A DNA stretch of 64,000 bases from Bacillus sp. AFS037270 (GTDB lineage: Bacteria; Bacillota; Bacilli; Bacillales_B; DSM-18226), in the NCBI RefSeq assembly GCF_002585305.1, contig NZ_NUNF01000041.1:1-64000 (forward strand), given 5' to 3'. This document shows, one piece after another, positions 62,786 through 64,000 of this stretch. The notes under the pieces were generated by a model. That model did not search any database. It saw nothing but the letters and a program-made list of their open reading frames with translations, and was not told where the DNA came from. The position numbers and the translations under genes are program-made. Within the stretch, counting starts at the first letter, position 1; each line of letters starts with the position of its first letter.

Positions 62786-63115
62786 ATGGGCCACGATATA
62801 TCAGGATACAATAAAGCAGGAGAAGAAATTGCCTATGCTCGTTTTAGCATGGGGAATTATAATGCTACCATACTGTATAATTTACTTGATGCAAATAATT
62901 ACTATGCAGGAGTTAGTGGATCAGGCGGCAGTTCTACCTTCACAATACAACAAATTGAAAAGGCTTTGAATGCCTTTAAACAATTTTATAAAAATAGTGA
63001 TTCCCTGTCAGAAAGTGATTCCTTACCTTGGGATCAAAAACAAATCTTGAATTTTATACAAAATTGTTTAGCAACAGCAAAAATGGAAGGGGGTGTAAGA
63101 GTATATTTTGGCTAA
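62786..63115 (+). CDS. Hypothetical protein, unrecognised
   Basis: 109 residues, soluble, with a Tyr/Asn-rich N-terminus (GHDISGYNKAGEEIAYARFS), a Ser/Gly linker, a helical part (QQIEKALNAFKQFYKNSD) and an end with GGVRVYFG. GAAGGAGGAT precedes the ATG. The start recalls small Bacillus proteins that begin MG-x-DISGY, which I cannot place in a family. Isolated gene. Confidence 0.6.
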   Translation: MGHDISGYNKAGEEIAYARFSMGNYNATILYNLLDANNYYAGVSGSGGSSTFTIQQIEKALNAFKQFYKNSDSLSESDSLPWDQKQILNFIQNCLATAKMEGGVRVYFG

Positions 63116-63479
63116 TGTATTAAGACTGTTTGCTAAATTCCTCAATTTGGCTGTGTATCCATATAACTCTATAGTAGCAATTACCTTCATATGTAACTAC
63201 TAGCATTCCATCTCCAGATAATCTTATGAATTTCTTTTATCCCCCAAAAAAGTCCTGCTAAATTTAGACATTTATTATCTTATTGTCAAAACCAATTCAT
63301 GTACCCTATTAATATTACTAATGATTCTCAGACGTTGGTCGTCTAATTAACGAGATAAGAGAGATTCGTTTTACATTATTGGCGATGAAATAATCGATTT
63401 CTAATAGATTGATAGATGAAGTAAAAAAATGAATTTTTCTTTTTTGTACAAAAAAGGGGAAAAGGATGTAACTGTGAGT
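63116..63479. other. Non-coding spacer
   Basis: About 360 AT-rich bases with no gene or RNA that I can support. Confidence 0.4.
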
Positions 63480-63508
63480 AAAGGTCCTATACAAGGGGCC
63501 TTTTTTGT
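63480..63508 (+). terminator. Terminator-like hairpin
   Basis: Stem AAGGTCC / GGGCCTT (one G-U pair) followed by TTTT. Confidence 0.6.
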
Positions 63509-63561
63509 GCAACGAGCAGTCGTGTAGAGTGTTGAACTAAGTCGACACTACACTCTAACTG

Positions 63562-63601
63562 CCATAAAATGGTCTTTTTTTTTATCTGTCCATTTTATGG
63601 G
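63562..63601 (-). terminator. Terminator of the LysR-type gene
   Basis: Perfect 11-bp arms CCATAAAATGG / CCATTTTATGG at the very 3' end of the minus-strand gene, with a T-rich loop. Confidence 0.6.
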
Positions 63602-64000
63602 TTACAGCTTATTCCCTTTGGCTGATTTAATTTAGTGGACCAATAATTACTGGCAATCTTAATAAAGTCTCTAGCAGGATTACTTAAGTAAGTACCTTTC
63701 TTATAAGATGCACATACTTCCCAAACAGGTTTTTGCTTGATTAAGAAGTAAGTGACGTTAGAGTTTTGTTTGGCATAAGCAATTGGAATGATGGAACAGC
63801 ATATTCCTTCAGCAACCATATTATATAAGTTATGGCAGCTCCTTGTTTCTAACAATATATATGGATTAAAATCTAAGGCGGTAGTGAGATTATCATAAAT
63901 TTCTCGAAGAGTTGATCCTTTTTGCATAAGGGCAAAAGTATCGTTCTTAAAACGGTCTAAGCTTATTTCAGGAAGTGAATCGCCGAGTTTTCCTCCGATA
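63595..64000 (-). CDS. LysR-type regulator, substrate-binding domain (partial, 5' end outside window)
   Basis: The open frame continues without a stop to the window edge and gives 134 visible codons. They contain the LysR effector domain: GDSLPEISLDRFKNDTFALM, SCHNLYNMVAEGICCSIIPI and the C-terminal NPARDFIKIASNYW. The DNA-binding N-terminus is beyond 64000. The internal ATG at 63927 is not a start. Target genes unknown. Confidence 0.8.
   Translation of the reverse strand, partial: IGGKLGDSLPEISLDRFKNDTFALMQKGSTLREIYDNLTTALDFNPYILLETRSCHNLYNMVAEGICCSIIPIAYAKQNSNVTYFLIKQKPVWEVCASYKKGTYLSNPARDFIKIASNYWSTKLNQPKGISCNP

Overview
The window reads as a chromosomal segment of a low-GC Gram-positive, spore-forming member of the Bacillaceae. 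Most backbone genes are close relatives of Bacillus subtilis genes: YetJ, MscL, AmpS, TopB, SinI/SinR, a YihY protein, a ZosA-type ATPase, YfkF, ChaA, YfkD, PdaA, RlmCD and RbsRKDACB. The Gram-positive features are AGGAGG-type ribosome binding sites, frequent TTG starts and intrinsic terminators. A Neobacillus/Bacillus-like host is my guess from gene content; no genus-level proof was possible.

Layout. 0-6.2 kb: housekeeping genes on the minus strand (YetJ-type channel, mscL, aminopeptidase, MFS carrier, topB). 6.2-8.1 kb: a solitary histidase gene (hutH copy 1) with an attenuator-like leader. 8.1-23.6 kb: core genes, including a c-di-GMP-I riboswitch directly in front of a SinI-like anti-repressor that converges on a SinR-like gene, then map, yihY, a ZosA-type P-ATPase, YfkF, chaA, YfkD, a class I fumarase, a 20/21-bp periodic repeat array, a NERD protein and pdaA. 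23.6-30.9 kb: an accessory glycan cluster of two divergent operons flanked by two copies of the same 26-bp terminator hairpin. It combines a GnnA-like oxidoreductase, a GnnB-like aminotransferase, an LpxC-like deacetylase, an N-acyltransferase, a CgeB-like glycosyltransferase, WbqC and ATP-grasp proteins, plus a tiny Lys/Pro/Gly-repeat protein with a possible sigma-K promoter. This is my best candidate for an undescribed system: a lipid-A-like 2,3-diamino-sugar route in a spore former.

31-32.3 kb: rlmCD. 32.8-43.3 kb: an AT-rich-looking aromatic meta-cleavage cluster with Hsa-like parts: two-component flavin monooxygenase and reductase, extradiol dioxygenase, C-C hydrolase and dienoate hydratase. 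It also carries two transporters, an unusual XylR_N/V4R regulator with a PucR-type C-terminus, and a truncated FAD synthetase paralogue. 43.4-44.8 kb: a gene remnant and dus. 44.7-56.3 kb: a histidine-utilisation island (permease, hutH copy 2, AraC-type regulator, hutU, hutI, hutG) bounded by about 400-bp direct repeats made of the dus 3' end plus an IS3-family remnant. This suggests Campbell-type integration or duplication. 56.4-62.1 kb: a complete ribose operon. 62.1-64 kb: remnants, an unknown small gene, and a LysR-type gene running off the window.

Together the hut genes convert histidine to glutamate, the Hsa-like genes open an aromatic ring and send the product toward pyruvate-level intermediates (the final aldolase and dehydrogenase are not in the window), and the rbs genes import and phosphorylate ribose.
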